DNA from: Acorus gramineus
Lineage: Eukaryota; Streptophyta; Magnoliopsida; Acorales; Acoraceae
Direction of reading: 5' to 3'
DNA: 64,000 nt
NCBI GenBank assembly: GCA_030737835.1
Contig: CM060852.1
Span: forward strand, 3,959,813-4,023,812
Under the pieces are notes generated by a model. The model did no database searches, was not told where the DNA came from, and saw only the letters and a program-made list of their open reading frames with translations. The translations under genes and the position numbers were made by a program. This document shows positions 36,443-47,969 of the stretch, one piece after another (the stretch's first letter is position 1; each line of letters starts with the position of its first letter).

Positions 36443-36546
36443 GCGGTTCGGTAAGGCTACCGAACCGCTTAGGCCAAAAATGGCCTTATATGCGGGTTTT
36501 GCCCGCATAGACGCTCAAAAACCGTCTGTGCGCCCGCTTAAGCGGG
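36443..36546. repeat. Cluster of four short perfect hairpins
   Basis: Within 104 bp: GCGGTTCGGTA/TACCGAACCGC (11-bp stem, loop AGGC, 36443-36468); GGCCA/TGGCC (36471-36484); TATGCGGG/CCCGCATA (36489-36509); and the palindrome CCCGCTTAAGCGGG (36533-36546). The segment is GC-rich in AT-rich surroundings and is followed by GGGTCAGGGCCTCCCGACCC. It may be the subterminal region of an unclassified transposon; no matching second end was found. Confidence 0.8.
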
Positions 36547-36974
36547 AAAATTTAAATGGGTCAGGGCCTCCCGACCCGTTTAACACTAAACACCATAAAA
36601 AAAAAAAAAAAAAAAACAACGCAGAGGACCTCCACTTCTTCTGATTCTTCAGCCGGTCCTAACGAAAGGGTCTTCTTCTTCGACCGACTACTCCTCCTCC
36701 GACCACCACCGCAGCGACCTCCCCTTCTTCTTCTATCGACTCCTCCTCCTCCGATCACCCCAGGCCGCAGCGAACTTCCCTTCTTCTTCGATCGATGCTC
36801 CTCCTTCGACTACCGCAGGCCGCAGCGATCATCTTCTTCTCCTCCTTCGACCCACCGTAGACAGCAACAATCTCCCCAGCGATCACCCACCCATCATCAT
36901 CATCATCTTCTTCCGATCTCCCCTTCTTCTTCTTCCGATCTCCTCCACTTCTCTATCTCACTCACTCTCTGTTT

Positions 36975-37025
<51 letters not shown>

Positions 37026-37699
37026 TACAAATTAAAGCATTAGAACTTTGAAGGGAACACTCACCGTATCAAATTGTAAATGCATTGACACCTATTCTCT
37101 TGTTTTTTGTTTTACCATTGTGATCTTTTATTTATTTATTTATTACATTTGTGACACTTGAGTGTGTATAAACCATTTACACCAGGACAAAACTTTTGAG
37201 TGTTCGTGGATATATATGTATTGATGATCTAAAATATCAAGGTCGTATTCTCCGTACTGTAACAATTTAGTTAAAATAGAATATCTTGGAGACTTTAATA
37301 TTTTTTTTTGTATATATGTCTTTAATATTTATTTTGATATGTTTAAAAATTATATGTTTTATTAATAAAAATATATTTCCACATACCGCACATACTCCAT
37401 GAGGTACTCTAACCGCATGTAAACAACATCCTGCATATCAGAACACTGAATATAACTACTATAAATATAACTAAATTAATGTCAATGAATCCATTAGCTA
37501 AAATATCCACTTTATATCCTATGATTTTTTTTTTTTTTGAAGAGTTTTGATTCAGCCCATTCTATTTTAATTACTAGCTCCAACACATATAAAATGTGAT
37601 GCAGGAGCATTCTACTCAACTATAGATAAACCAAATGCATCTATCAAATGGTTAATTTTATGGAGCAAAATGGAACTCAAACATGTCCAACAAGACCAA

Positions 37700-38340
37700 C
37701 TCATGGTTTGACCATTTCAACCCAACACTTAGTCAAACAAGTCCATGAATATTGTCCATCTAAGATTCTCTAGAAGCAGCTTTTATTATCTTATAAGTGT
37801 TAAATGAGTCCTTGACTTTCGCTTGAAAGAGGATATTTTGTAAGTTGTGTTTCAAGCCTTGGAACATAACACATTCTCTTTATATTTCCTAAGTCTTGTA
37901 AGTCGTAGACAAAATTTTGAAAGTTATAATATCTATTTCCAAAGTTTTGGAATTGTTTTCTTTTTGTTTCAAGACATTGGAAGAGTGCAAGTCAACCTAG
38001 AGTTTGTTGCCTAGTTATGATACTTATTTCGTTCCTTTGCCTATATAAGTTTGTAAGATTGAAATGAAAGTCAAGTCAAGTTAAATTAATATTATATCTT
38101 TAAAGTGAGCATAAGAGTGGACTCTCTAGTACAAACTTTATCTCTTATATCCTTCTTCTTGTGAGAGTTGAAGGTGGTGAAAACCAATCTCTTATCCTAC
38201 TTACATTTGATCGTGACTGATCTATTGAAGGTGGCAAACATCCTCTCATCCTTCTCCTTTCAATTAACCGATTCGTTTAAGGTGACGGGATCCCTATCCC
38301 CAATCCCTATCAAAATGTATATATACAAACTATAATTAAA
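37700..38340 (+). mobile_element. Possible solo LTR fossil
   Basis: Non-coding stretch with an LTR-like run: GCCTATATAAGTTTGTAAG (TATA-like, about 38040), then a stretch ending GGTGACGGGATCCCTATCCC. No internal region or second repeat was seen. Family unknown, limits approximate. Confidence 0.3.
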
Positions 38341-38927
38341 ATAAAGAAAGATAATCCGTCAAATAACTACTATACCAAATTGTCACCATCTTCCATAAAT
38401 CTATATTCTCATGTTATAATCATATTTACATAATATTCTTATTTCTTTCTAACATTCAAAATGGTTCGACAATTTCATACCCCATGTACTTATCATCTTT
38501 AAGCTTTCATTTGCACTTTTACAACATTAGCTTAATGATTTGTCAGTCTTTTTAATTTTAAGAAAATTGTCTCGTCGGCCTACTCGCTCAACATAGAACT
38601 GTGAATCGATTTCTTCTACTAATTTTTTTATTTATTTCTTCTGGAAAATACACATTGTACTAAATACATGGATTTTGTCCCTATGATTACAGTGAGTGAC
38701 AAGAAATGACATTGACAAAATAAAATGCATTTCTTTTCCATTTGATTTAAAATTTTTATTCACACATAATGGCACATAATCCCTTCTTTTTTTTTCTCCC
38801 ATCGTGGTGGGTCCTTGTTGTACATATGATTAAAGCTCACTCTAACCCCTGCAACTTACGCAAAGGAGCAACAAAACGCAACCAAAGTAATCAAGAACCC
38901 AAAAAACTTCTTCGGGTCATCGCGAAT

Positions 38928-41186
38928 CTAACAACGGGGAAGATCCGCGGGTGGGGGAAGCACAGATTCATTGGGACTTTTGCCATTCTCTACCACAAAT
39001 GCCATCTTCAATCCCCACATAGTGTGCAACTCTAGATGACAGTGCATGAACCATACACCTAATCATCATCCACCAAATTCAATTTAATTTTCATTTTGTA
39101 AAAAAATAAATCAATAACAACATAAAAAAAAAATCTAGAATCTGACCTGGATTATCAGCCCTGAACCTGATGACAGTCCAGCCTCCCGTGGGAACACCAA
39201 CCGTATTTCTCTCTGGAGGATCTACCAAGTTGAATTTGGCGGGGTCCTTGGCCTTATCGAAATTACCAACACCAGTTCCAACCACAAAGAAGTTGTAGCC
39301 GTGGAGATGGAACGGGTGCGACTCCACGCTCAACAGGTTGGTGTCCTGTAGCACAAGTTCCACCGTCGAATTGAATGCCACCCTGCTCAACTTCGTCCCC
39401 ACATTGGTCCTCAGATTCGCCGTTAAGGGCACTCCCGTGTAGTTGAATGCCTTCGGAGGTCTATCTGGGAAGTCGGTCGTGAATACTCCCTTCATGTTGT
39501 AGTAGTGGGCTTGGAGGAGTCCGATCTTCGGCATCACGAAGCTTATGTTGTTCAGTGAAGCGGTGAGTTTGGTCCCGTTGAGGCACGTCGGGCATGCGTT
39601 CTGGCCAAGACCGATCGTGTAGAAGAGCTTCCTGTCGATCGTCAGTGGCACGTTCGCGGGGAATTTGGCTGTGTTTAGGCTTCTGAGCTTCTTGTTATAG
39701 CTCATGACAAGCTCTGTGTCATTACGCGCGGGAAGTTGGGGTGAGATGGGGATGACTGTATTAGGGACACCTTTGTATTGAAGGATGGCCATGGCTGTCT
39801 TGTTGTCCACAGCGATAGGCACGTCCATGAAGGCACGAGCGCCAATGAAGTAACGCCCTGGGCTGCGTTCAGCGGTCATTAGGACGTTTGTGGTCTGTCC
39901 TGGAGCGATGATCAGGGTGTTTGTGGTGAAGGGTTTCACGTAGACTGCGTCGATCTCCACCACGGTCATGTTGTGGCCGGCGATGGTGAAGAAGAGCTCA
40001 TCATCGAGGGCAGCATTGACGATCCTTAGGAGGTAGGTCTTTCCCGATTCAACCTCCAATGCATAAGTATCTGTCAGGGTAAATAAATAAACCATTTATC
40101 AAGAAAAAAAAGGTATTCTTACACTAGCTAGCATTTAGTACACTTGTATGATATACAAATCTCTTTTGAATCATATTTTCTACCAAGAGCATAATATACT
40201 CAAATTAGATTACAGTGAAATGCATGTTGGAATGGCTAAAACTTACGTTTCTCGGAACATGGGAAGAGAGGTCCTGGCTTGCCATTGATGGTGTGCGCAT
40301 CAGACATTGCTGGTGGTAAACCCAACTTGTTGCCCTGCTTGACTGCCTCTTCCACATCTCCATTCCACCATTCACCTATACATACACCAGTAGAAGAGAA
40401 ATATAATTACAAAAATATTAGCACAAGTTTTCACAGATTTATGCTTAGGAACTTTATGCGCACTTAAGACTAGATTGGCTTCCTGGTAAGGTTGAGGAAA
40501 TGGGAATGTCCCATCTTTAGGCTTGATTACGATCACCCCATGGACGGTGGCCCTCAACCACAGGATGTGTGCATGCCACCATAGGGTTCCTCTTTGACCT
40601 GTCACTGTAAAATTATATACATAGCTTTGCCCGCTTTGGATCGGGCACTGTGTTATGTATGCGGGTCCATCGGCCCAACCATTACGGAACTGCTTCAATC
40701 CATGCCTACATCATACTTCCTACATTACCCAATTGTAACAATATATATGTGTATGCATGCATGAAAATTAATGTGTGTGTATGTACAAGTACACTTAAGT
40801 GCGGATATTCTATAATAATTCTAGTGTGTTATATATCAATGTATTCATACCAGTGGATCGACATATTGTATTGCGCATAGTTGGTGACATTAATGATGAC
40901 ACTGTCTCCTTCTGTGACATAAATGGTCGGTCCTGGAAACATCCCATTTACAGTGACAATCGGTTTCGCATGGCACAACCGGCTCATGTTCTTCACAACC
41001 ACCTGAAAAAGAGGGAGTCTTACATGTCAATACCAGGAAGAACATACAGAATGAGAAATCCTAATGACTTGCATCAAACTGGTATTTCTTCAAAGCAGCT
41101 TCACTCGCAGGGGACAAAAGAGAGAGCGTAATAAAGCCAATAAATAGAACGATGGATCGCATGAGAAGACTGGTTTGTGGCACCAT
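38928..41186 (-). CDS. Laccase, first copy (563 aa, 6 exons)
   Basis: Plant multicopper oxidase, secreted to the cell wall, where the family oxidises monolignols or flavonoids. Exons: 41073-41186, 40851-41002, 40464-40705, 40247-40375, 39147-40070, 38928-39058. Phases agree throughout. Signal peptide about residues 1-30 ([24 protein letters not shown]). Copper motifs: HWHG (88-91), WWHAH (131-135), HPFHLHG (about 464-470) and HCHLELH (about 526-532). Stop follows LPRC. Intron 1 begins GC, not GT (GAT|GCAAGT), whereas the sister gene has GTCAGT at the same place. The exon 3 donor (TTAA|GTGCGC) is also weaker and changes a Gly to Ser. If intron 1 splices from the GC site the gene is intact. Confidence 0.92.
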
Positions 41187-42782
41187 TTTTGAGAGCTGGA
41201 TGTATTTAATTTGTGAGAAAGGTGATGGAGCCTGAACTGGTTGGAGATGCAGAGCTGAATGGGGTCATATATATACACACATTCATGAGGGGGTGTATTT
41301 GTGTGCGAGCTTGAAATTGCACCATCAGTTTGTTGGAGGTGGTTGTTGTTGTTGATATGGTACATGATCACAGATTAGGTAAAGGATGTGAAGGGATGGC
41401 ACCACGGTGCTTAGAAGGAAGTTGATGGAGACAAACATACATGGTGGGAAATGGTAACAGTTTTGTTAAGCTTTATTTTAATAATAGTATATATGGCCCA
41501 TCAGCTATGAGAGGTATGTGAAGCCAAATAACAAACTCAGCTGATCTTTATCGTTAAGGAAAAGTAAAAGTGACATATTAAAAGTGACATATTTCCTTTC
41601 ACTTTTCATCATACATACATATATATAGAAAAATCTATATAAACCCATGTAATCTTCCTGATATCTATATAACCCTTTATAATCTCAATATATTCATATA
41701 ACTCCTGTAAACACATCATAAATGTAAATAACCCCCCGCGGTTAATTTTATTTTAACAAAATTGAAATATTTCAGATATATTGCATTATCTAAACCATGA
41801 TTAACAAATATGTATTCTTTCAATCCTGAAAAACGGTCAATATTTAAAAAAAATCCTCATATTTTTAATTTTACACTCTTTTAGGATTTTTTTTTTGAAG
41901 TATTGGTTGCTTTCAGAGGGTTAAAAAAATACATATTTATTAACCATGATTTAGATAACGCAATATGTCCGAAATATTCCAATTCCACTAAAAAAAAATT
42001 AACTGCGGGGGATTATTTGCATTTATGGTGTGTTTACAGAGGGTTATATGGATATATTGAGATTACAGGGAGTTATATGGATATCAGGAAGATTACAAAG
42101 GATTATATGGATTTTTTCCATATATATTTAACAGGAAGGGTAAACGTGTAGCAGAGGACACGAGTGTCTTCTCCAAACAAAAGATTGCTTTTTGAAATGT
42201 AGTCATTGTCTTGATGAGTCATTTGTGTAACGCTTAATTAAAATTTCATTTAATGTTTAGGACTTCATTTAATTTTCTCTTTTAGATTAATTAGAGAAGA
42301 ACAATTGGCATTCATTTAAATTATGTCCAACTAGTGAACCGAGTTGTAAAAAAGTCGGCTAGCACCCCCCTCTCCATAATCAAATCCTGGAGGCACTAAT
42401 CTTCAAACAAAAAAAAAAACAATTCTATCCAATTACTCTTCAAGTGAGCTAATGTTGATGTAGAGTATGGACATTTCCTGATCAGTTATCACACCAACAT
42501 TACTTTTAGACATGTACATAAGCACTGGAAAATTATATACAAGCGTATATGATTTTAGGCATGCACAGAGACGAGAGAGTATGAGGTCCACAGATCATCA
42601 TGTCTCATAAGACAGCTTCATAAACCATTGGGCTATGAGATTATGAAGATGAATTTCATTCAATATTTTGTTTATAATTATACAATCAATTAATGTTGAC
42701 AGAATCAATTGTACAATGAATCGGTCTTAACAGCAATCCCACAAAATCATCACACTATTGGATGGAGCTAAAACATTCCAAC
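41187..42782. other. Laccase 1 promoter region and intergenic DNA
   Basis: Promoter and 5' UTR of laccase 1 (to about 41500), partly alignable with the upstream region of laccase 2 (50258-50600: ATGGTACATGATC, GTGAGAGGCATGTGAAGCC in similar order). Then the foldback element at 41627-42127 and featureless DNA up to the pectinesterase pseudogene. Confidence 0.5.
41627..42127. repeat. Long palindromic foldback MITE
   Basis: About 500 bp made of two near-complementary arms of over 200 bp: AACCCATGTAATCTTCCTGA at left returns inverted in the right half (ATATCAGGAAGATTACAAAG), and CATGATTAACAAATATGTAT (41797) is mirrored by ATACATATTTATTAACCATG (41929). The turn is near 41865. No transposase is present. 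Transcription would give a very long hairpin RNA. It lies between laccase 1 and the pectinesterase pseudogene. Confidence 0.85.
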
Positions 42783-43915
42783 TCTTAACTAACTAGTAAA
42801 TTGTCATCCCTTTTTTCAGCAATATGAGTGCAGGCGCATTTGAAATGAGATGCCATGGGCCACCTGAGCCATTGTTGACCGTCGATCATTGATTGTGCAA
42901 GGAATGGTGCAGCTTCTTTGTAGGAGAGACCATGAATCCATCTGGTTCTCGTCTGAGACTTGACCCAGTCCATGGCACTTGAAGAGAGACTTAAGAATAT
43001 CTTATGAATGAGGAATAGAAACAAAGTATAACTTGCATAATCAATAGCTCCTTCAATGTAACAGTTTCTGCAATAATGCCTTCCCCTGTGGTCAAACAGA
43101 ATATCCTGATAACTGGTGATCCTACAGGCACAGAAAGAAGCTTTGTCTCCAGACACTCTCAGTGCAACTGATGGGTTGCCAGGTCCATGCATGTTCTACG
43201 CAATAAACACCACATCATATGCAGGCATGTTATTTATAAAAAAAAGGACCAATATTGTTTCCTATGAACAAATGAAATCAAGAATATAGTGTATAAAAAC
43301 TGAAAAGGGACAGAATCAGAAGAGGTAATACCTGAATGGTAAGATATTGTCCCACACAATTTGAAACCAATATCGAGACAGACAGACAGTCTCATACCAG
43401 ATTGTGTTCCTGCCACCACTTGAAGATAGTTGACTTTGCCTTTGAACCACTTAATGTGACGAACATCTTATCAACTGGAACAATGATCTCCTCTCTGTAA
43501 ATAGATGGAGCTAGACATGATGAAGCAAATATAAGACACACTACATAATTAATATTCTCTTGGTACACTTCCATTTATGTTAAGTAGTACATAATTTTTC
43601 ATGTGATTCATTACGTGCAATGCTTAGTTTTTTTTGTGGCAGAGGCGGGTGGGCGGGGTAGAGGCTTGCCTGTAAATACCAGGTATGATTGAAATGAAGA
43701 CCAAGGCTGAATTATTAGAGGAAACTGCATTAATGGCGTCTTGAATCTTTATGTAGTCTCCGTTCCCAGATTGTTCAACTTTCAGTAGTATAGCTGAAGT
43801 TCTGTCAGAGGATCATGCAGGTGCTACAGTCATGATCAAAGCAGTTGTCATGCTGAATGGTATAATGGGTGAAATGTACATTGGAGTCCTCATTTTGTTA
43901 TGCATAAACAAGCAG
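42783..43915 (-). pseudogene. Pectin methylesterase pseudogene
   Basis: Broken duplicate of the intact gene at 59.0-60.97 kb. Recognisable: exon 1 (about 43680-43915, MHNKMRTPMYIS), exon 2 (about 43325-43498), exon 3 (about 43010-43196) and part of exon 5 (about 42784-42985). Exon 4 is missing. Exon 1 has a stop (TGA where the intact copy has TGC, after APA). Exon 2 has indels shifting the frame. The catalytic stretch ATDFIFG has become AIDYASY. Exon 1 still ends ACAG|GCAAG as in the intact gene. It is the pectinesterase of the first duplicated block, next to an intact laccase. Confidence 0.9.
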
Positions 43916-44174
43916 TTCTTCATTTCTTAGTGTACATTTTGAATCTTTATATAGTTAGCACCGTGCATATGAGCTGTTTTCTTTCATCATAAGATCAAAG
44001 ATTGCTATTGGTTATCAACAGTAAATGTTTCTGTGTGTTCTGCAGCAGGATACATAAATTTATATAGGTTCTGAGATTTGAATGTTCAATCCTACAAATA
44101 TTTCTCCATGAGATGTTTCACTCATTTCTTCTGTGTGAGATATACCAAGGCTAAACAATACAGAAAATGCTTAC

Positions 44175-45560
44175 CTATCTTTCAGACCAAGTGAAGAATT
44201 AACAGGATGTGGATTCTTGTTTAGTGTTTTGCAATGTTTTAGACCCTTGCATGATGGGCCCATTACAAAACCCTGCAAAGCAATATCAGGGAGCAATGGC
44301 TTCTTCTCAGTGTTTCCGATAGTTAACATCACTGTGGGACTTGCAATTTAGCGTGACCTGCAAATTGTTATATAGAATGTCAATGACAGTGAAATATGGC
44401 ATGAAAAATATGAGCAATTATAACAAGGAAAATGACAATGATTGACAACTAAGGCTTATTAATATCAGATAAAGGGGAAAAAGTGATCTTAGAATCTTAA
44501 GAAATATACCATGCCAAGAAAAGCTAAAAGAAAGAGAAGATTTCAATTTCAAGAAGCATGTATCCTTGCATACTAAAATATGCCCAGGAACAAGAAATCC
44601 CATATTATTTGTTAATCTGATTTGTGGGGCGTATGGGAAGAAAAAGCAAGAAAAATCCTCGACAAACTTCCAAAATTACTGATTTATTGGCTCAATATAT
44701 GAGCAGATTTTGCCCAAAAGCTTACCTACCATTAACTGAGCTCAGAAAAAACATTTGGTAGCCCTCCATTTCCCTCAATAATTTGCATCTCAGAAGAAGC
44801 AGATTCTTGAATCAAGTTAGGATGAGAGGTCCATTTTCAGTATGAACTATGATATGAATAAGATAATTTCAACTACAAACAGAAAAGCTGACACAAAGAA
44901 TATTCTTTTTATCCAAAATACAGTGTTAGCACAAATGGGTAAAATTCAATTAAAACAGGGAAGCCCCAACATTTTGGTGACAGAGTAAGAATGAAACTAG
45001 TAAAACGAAGCAAGTTCGGTGAATAACTAAACAGAATGAAGAAGGGCAGCAAATCATTGATAGGAGTGTTATCTATCATATAAGCACAATTCAATCATAA
45101 ATCATAACGATATCAAAAGAAAATTAAAGTGCAAAGGGTACACGTGATCACAATGCAATAATAACACTGGAGATTGATTTGGGGAATGAAAAAGGTCCTT
45201 CGACATCAACAAAACTTAAGAAAGTCAATTGCTTCATAAGCATATAATATTATTCTATGAGCATATAGAAATATCAGAAGCACATAACGAGAACGATTGA
45301 ATAAATTATAGTATAAAGATGAGTGAGCAAATCACATAAAAAATGAAGAAAGCGTGAATCGCCTGATGAGCGTCTAAACTATATATCAATAAAAAATTAA
45401 AAATTCTGTCGAAATTAGGAATCCTAAGTGACTGAAGAATCCTACAGATATGAGATAGAGAGAGGGCTCACTCGGTGGCAAAAGGAAATGGGGACGGAGG
45501 TTGGTGAAGAGATGGTGTTTTGGATTGAAACCATCATCACTTGCGCCGTCGCCATTTTCT
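44175..45560 (-). other. Possible minus-strand gene: leader exon plus short coding exon
   Basis: The second copy of unit U (44730-45560) contains a leader-like exon ending CCACCGA|GTGAGCC at about 45473. On the same strand, 44175-44357 behaves like an exon: acceptor AATTTGCAG at its start, an ATG at 44329, an open frame MLTIGNTEKKPLLPDIALQG continuing for 51 codons, then donor GATAG|GTAAGC. No further coding exon was identified before the pectinesterase pseudogene, and the protein is not recognised. The equivalent of the coding exon is absent from the first unit. It may be a gene fragment, a short peptide gene or a lncRNA. Confidence 0.35.
44730..45560 (-). repeat. Conserved unit U, copy 2 (start of second duplicated block)
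   Basis: Homologous to 35200-36065 in the same orientation, with scattered indels and substitutions. With laccase and pectinesterase it gives the order U-laccase-pectinesterase in both blocks, supporting one tandem duplication. Matching stretches include AGCCCTCCAT, AACTACAAACA, CATTTTGGTGACAGAGTAA and AACACTGGAGATTGAT. Confidence 0.7.
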
Positions 45561-45680
45561 GTTGCTTTTTTTCCCCAATCTTGAGTGATAAATATTCGAT
45601 TCACAGTAGTAGTAATAATAATAATAATAACAACATATATAAAAAGTACAAATGTGAGCCAAAGGCTTCTATGTACGTAA

Positions 45681-46074
45681 GAGCAGCATTTTCAATGGAT
45701 ACGGTTGTTAACTGAGATGTTAAAATATTATGTTAATATTTTATATCTCAATTACACATTTATTTACTATATTCATATTTCTTTAGTTGTTGTTGTTTCA
45801 ATGGATTAGTTAAATAAACTAATTAAAATAAAAGTGGGCCCTACACTCACTCAACCTCTCAAATATTTTTTTTTAATTCTTTTGAATGAGAACAATTAGG
45901 TGGGGCTCACCTTTAACTAGTTAAAACACTAGTCACAGTTAACTTGAAAGATAACACATGATAGGTGGGCCTACATTTAGCTTTCTTTTAACACTTCCAT
46001 TGGAGCAACATTTTTACATGTTTTATAAAAATCTGACACTAACTAGTTGGTTAACATGTCTATTGAAGATGCTC
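45681..46074. mobile_element. Tourist-like MITE
   Basis: A 394-bp element with TAA on both sides (45678-45680 and 46075-46077), as for PIF/Harbinger. Termini are GAGCAGCATTTTCAATGGA and, reversed, GAGCATCTTCAATAGACAT, a family common in plants. Non-coding. Confidence 0.7.
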
Positions 46075-46077
46075 TAA

Positions 46078-47969
46078 GTAACTGATTTTGCTGGGCTAAG
46101 GCTTTGAAAATAAATTGTCTTCATTTTAAAATATAAAAAGTCTATGGATTATATTTTTATTTATATTTATCAAAATTAAACAAAAATTATAAATAAATAT
46201 TTTCATGTTTTAGTGAAAAAAATGTTTTTATTTTTTATTTAAAATCAAAACAGTTATTTATATTTTATCTTCATTTATCTTTACAGCTATTTTTTTATCT
46301 CACTATTTATTCTCTTATCAAATTATTCTAAAAAGTACAAATATATCTTAAAAGGGACGTTGCCCCTCCTAGTCTTAGGGGTCTTTTGTTGGGTTACAGA
46401 ATCTCTAATTAGCTAGAAAGACTGAGGTTATCACATACTTACTGTGAAACTAAGCCTACAAAATCAACTTAAAAGGATTGTATATATATGTATTTTTTTC
46501 AAACTTGTAGATGGTAGGACTCAAAATTGGTTCATAACCATTAAGCCATTACCTAAGGGGACAAAATGATGAAATTACCCGTCCACCAAGTGTCATGAGA
46601 ATTTTTGGACCGGACATGAGGGCCTAGTTTGGTATGGGGGGTAAGGGATTGGGATAAGGAAAAAAATTGTGTTAAATCACTTATTATTCCATATGACATT
46701 AATAAAAAGGGATAAAACATGGATAATTATCCACATTTTGAGATAAAAAATAGGGATAATTTGTTTTGGGTAAAAGGTAGAACAGACTTTGTTCCAATTT
46801 TTTATCCCTATTTTATAAAATTGGGATAACATTTATGACTACTCTTCAAAAACAAAAAAATAAAAAAAAGAAGGAATGTGTTCTACCAAACAATATTAAT
46901 ATCCCATATTAAAGTTATCCCATATTTGATCTGAAAGGGTAGATCTGATATTTTTAAAAAAATTTAAAGTTATCCCATATTTGATTCAAATACAAGATTG
47001 ACGATAAGAACATAAAAAATGAGGATAATAAAAAGTATTATCAAATGCAAATATGGATAAAAATAGTGATTTTTTTTATCCCTATAAGTTAAGCTAACTT
47101 ATCTTAAAAATTTATCCATTTATTAAACTAGACCTAAGTGACTCTTATTGTGTGAAGAGGTACTGTAACAAAAAATTTATTGAAAACTTTGAGGGATAAT
47201 TAAACAGTAAAAGTATATATGATAATTAATTCCATTGGATAACCATTTTTTTTTATTTATTTTAAGTTGGTCAATGATTGTACAAGGGCAGATATGATAA
47301 AGAACCACTTTTAATAAAATATTCATATGTATCACATCATATATTTATTTTATATTAATTTCGAATATGTGTTAGGCATTAATTAATTGGTTCACAAATA
47401 TTGAGAGTTAGTAATTTATTTATCATGATATGCAAGTATATCCACTAAAATGAAAACATTGTAGAGATACTCATTCGTTTTTACAGCTCTATCTGTAATC
47501 CTATATATTATGATTATACATATACAGTATGTTTGGATCACCTTTCGACTTCTGATACATATTGATTATGCGGTTCACTACCACCAACTAAATCATATCC
47601 TTCGCATATCCCCAGACGGCAACGTTCTACACTTTGGGTTGTATTTTTCGTCATATTAAAATGAGTCATAAGAGTTAATCAATGACATCATTACCAACAA
47701 AATAAATTTTTATTGATTTTTTTGTTGTTTTAAAAAAAAAGCCACTTCCATTCCATTGATGGATACAATTTTTGTTCACTTGTACAGGGTCTTCCACGAA
47801 CCTTGCAACAATCATCTTTGTTTCTCTCACTCTGATGGTCAGTTCTTGTTCAAATAATCAAACCTCATCACTTTTAACCATGCAACTTATGCAAGGAGAA
47901 ACCAAATTAAACCTTCACAAAGAATTAAAACAATGGTCAGCCCAAGATCTTTTTCAGGTCATCGCGAAT
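46078..47969. other. Intergenic DNA downstream of laccase 2
   Basis: AT-rich. A probable MITE lies at about 46621-47137 (left GGCCTAGTTTGGTATGG; right, reversed, TTAGGTCTAGTTTAATAAA) with AT-rich, ATCCC/GGGAT-rich interior. The remainder (47140-47780) holds nothing recognisable; 47780-47969 includes the laccase 2 3' UTR. Confidence 0.5.

Larger units (their letters stand above)
36065..38927. other. Intergenic DNA upstream of block and downstream of laccase 1
   Basis: Contains the hairpin cluster at 36443-36546, a CTCCTCC/TTCTTC pyrimidine tract at 36630-36960, a (TC)n(AC)n microsatellite at about 36975-37024, and an LTR-like stretch at 37700-38340. No gene was recognised. A long frame at 36556-37035 is low-complexity Ser/Pro/Arg and probably not coding. 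Confidence 0.4.

Noticed and set aside
36556-37035. 159-codon open frame rich in Ser, Pro and Arg
   Set aside because: It comes from CTCCTCC/TTCTTC tracts and a TC/AC microsatellite; no domain, no splice context, biased composition.
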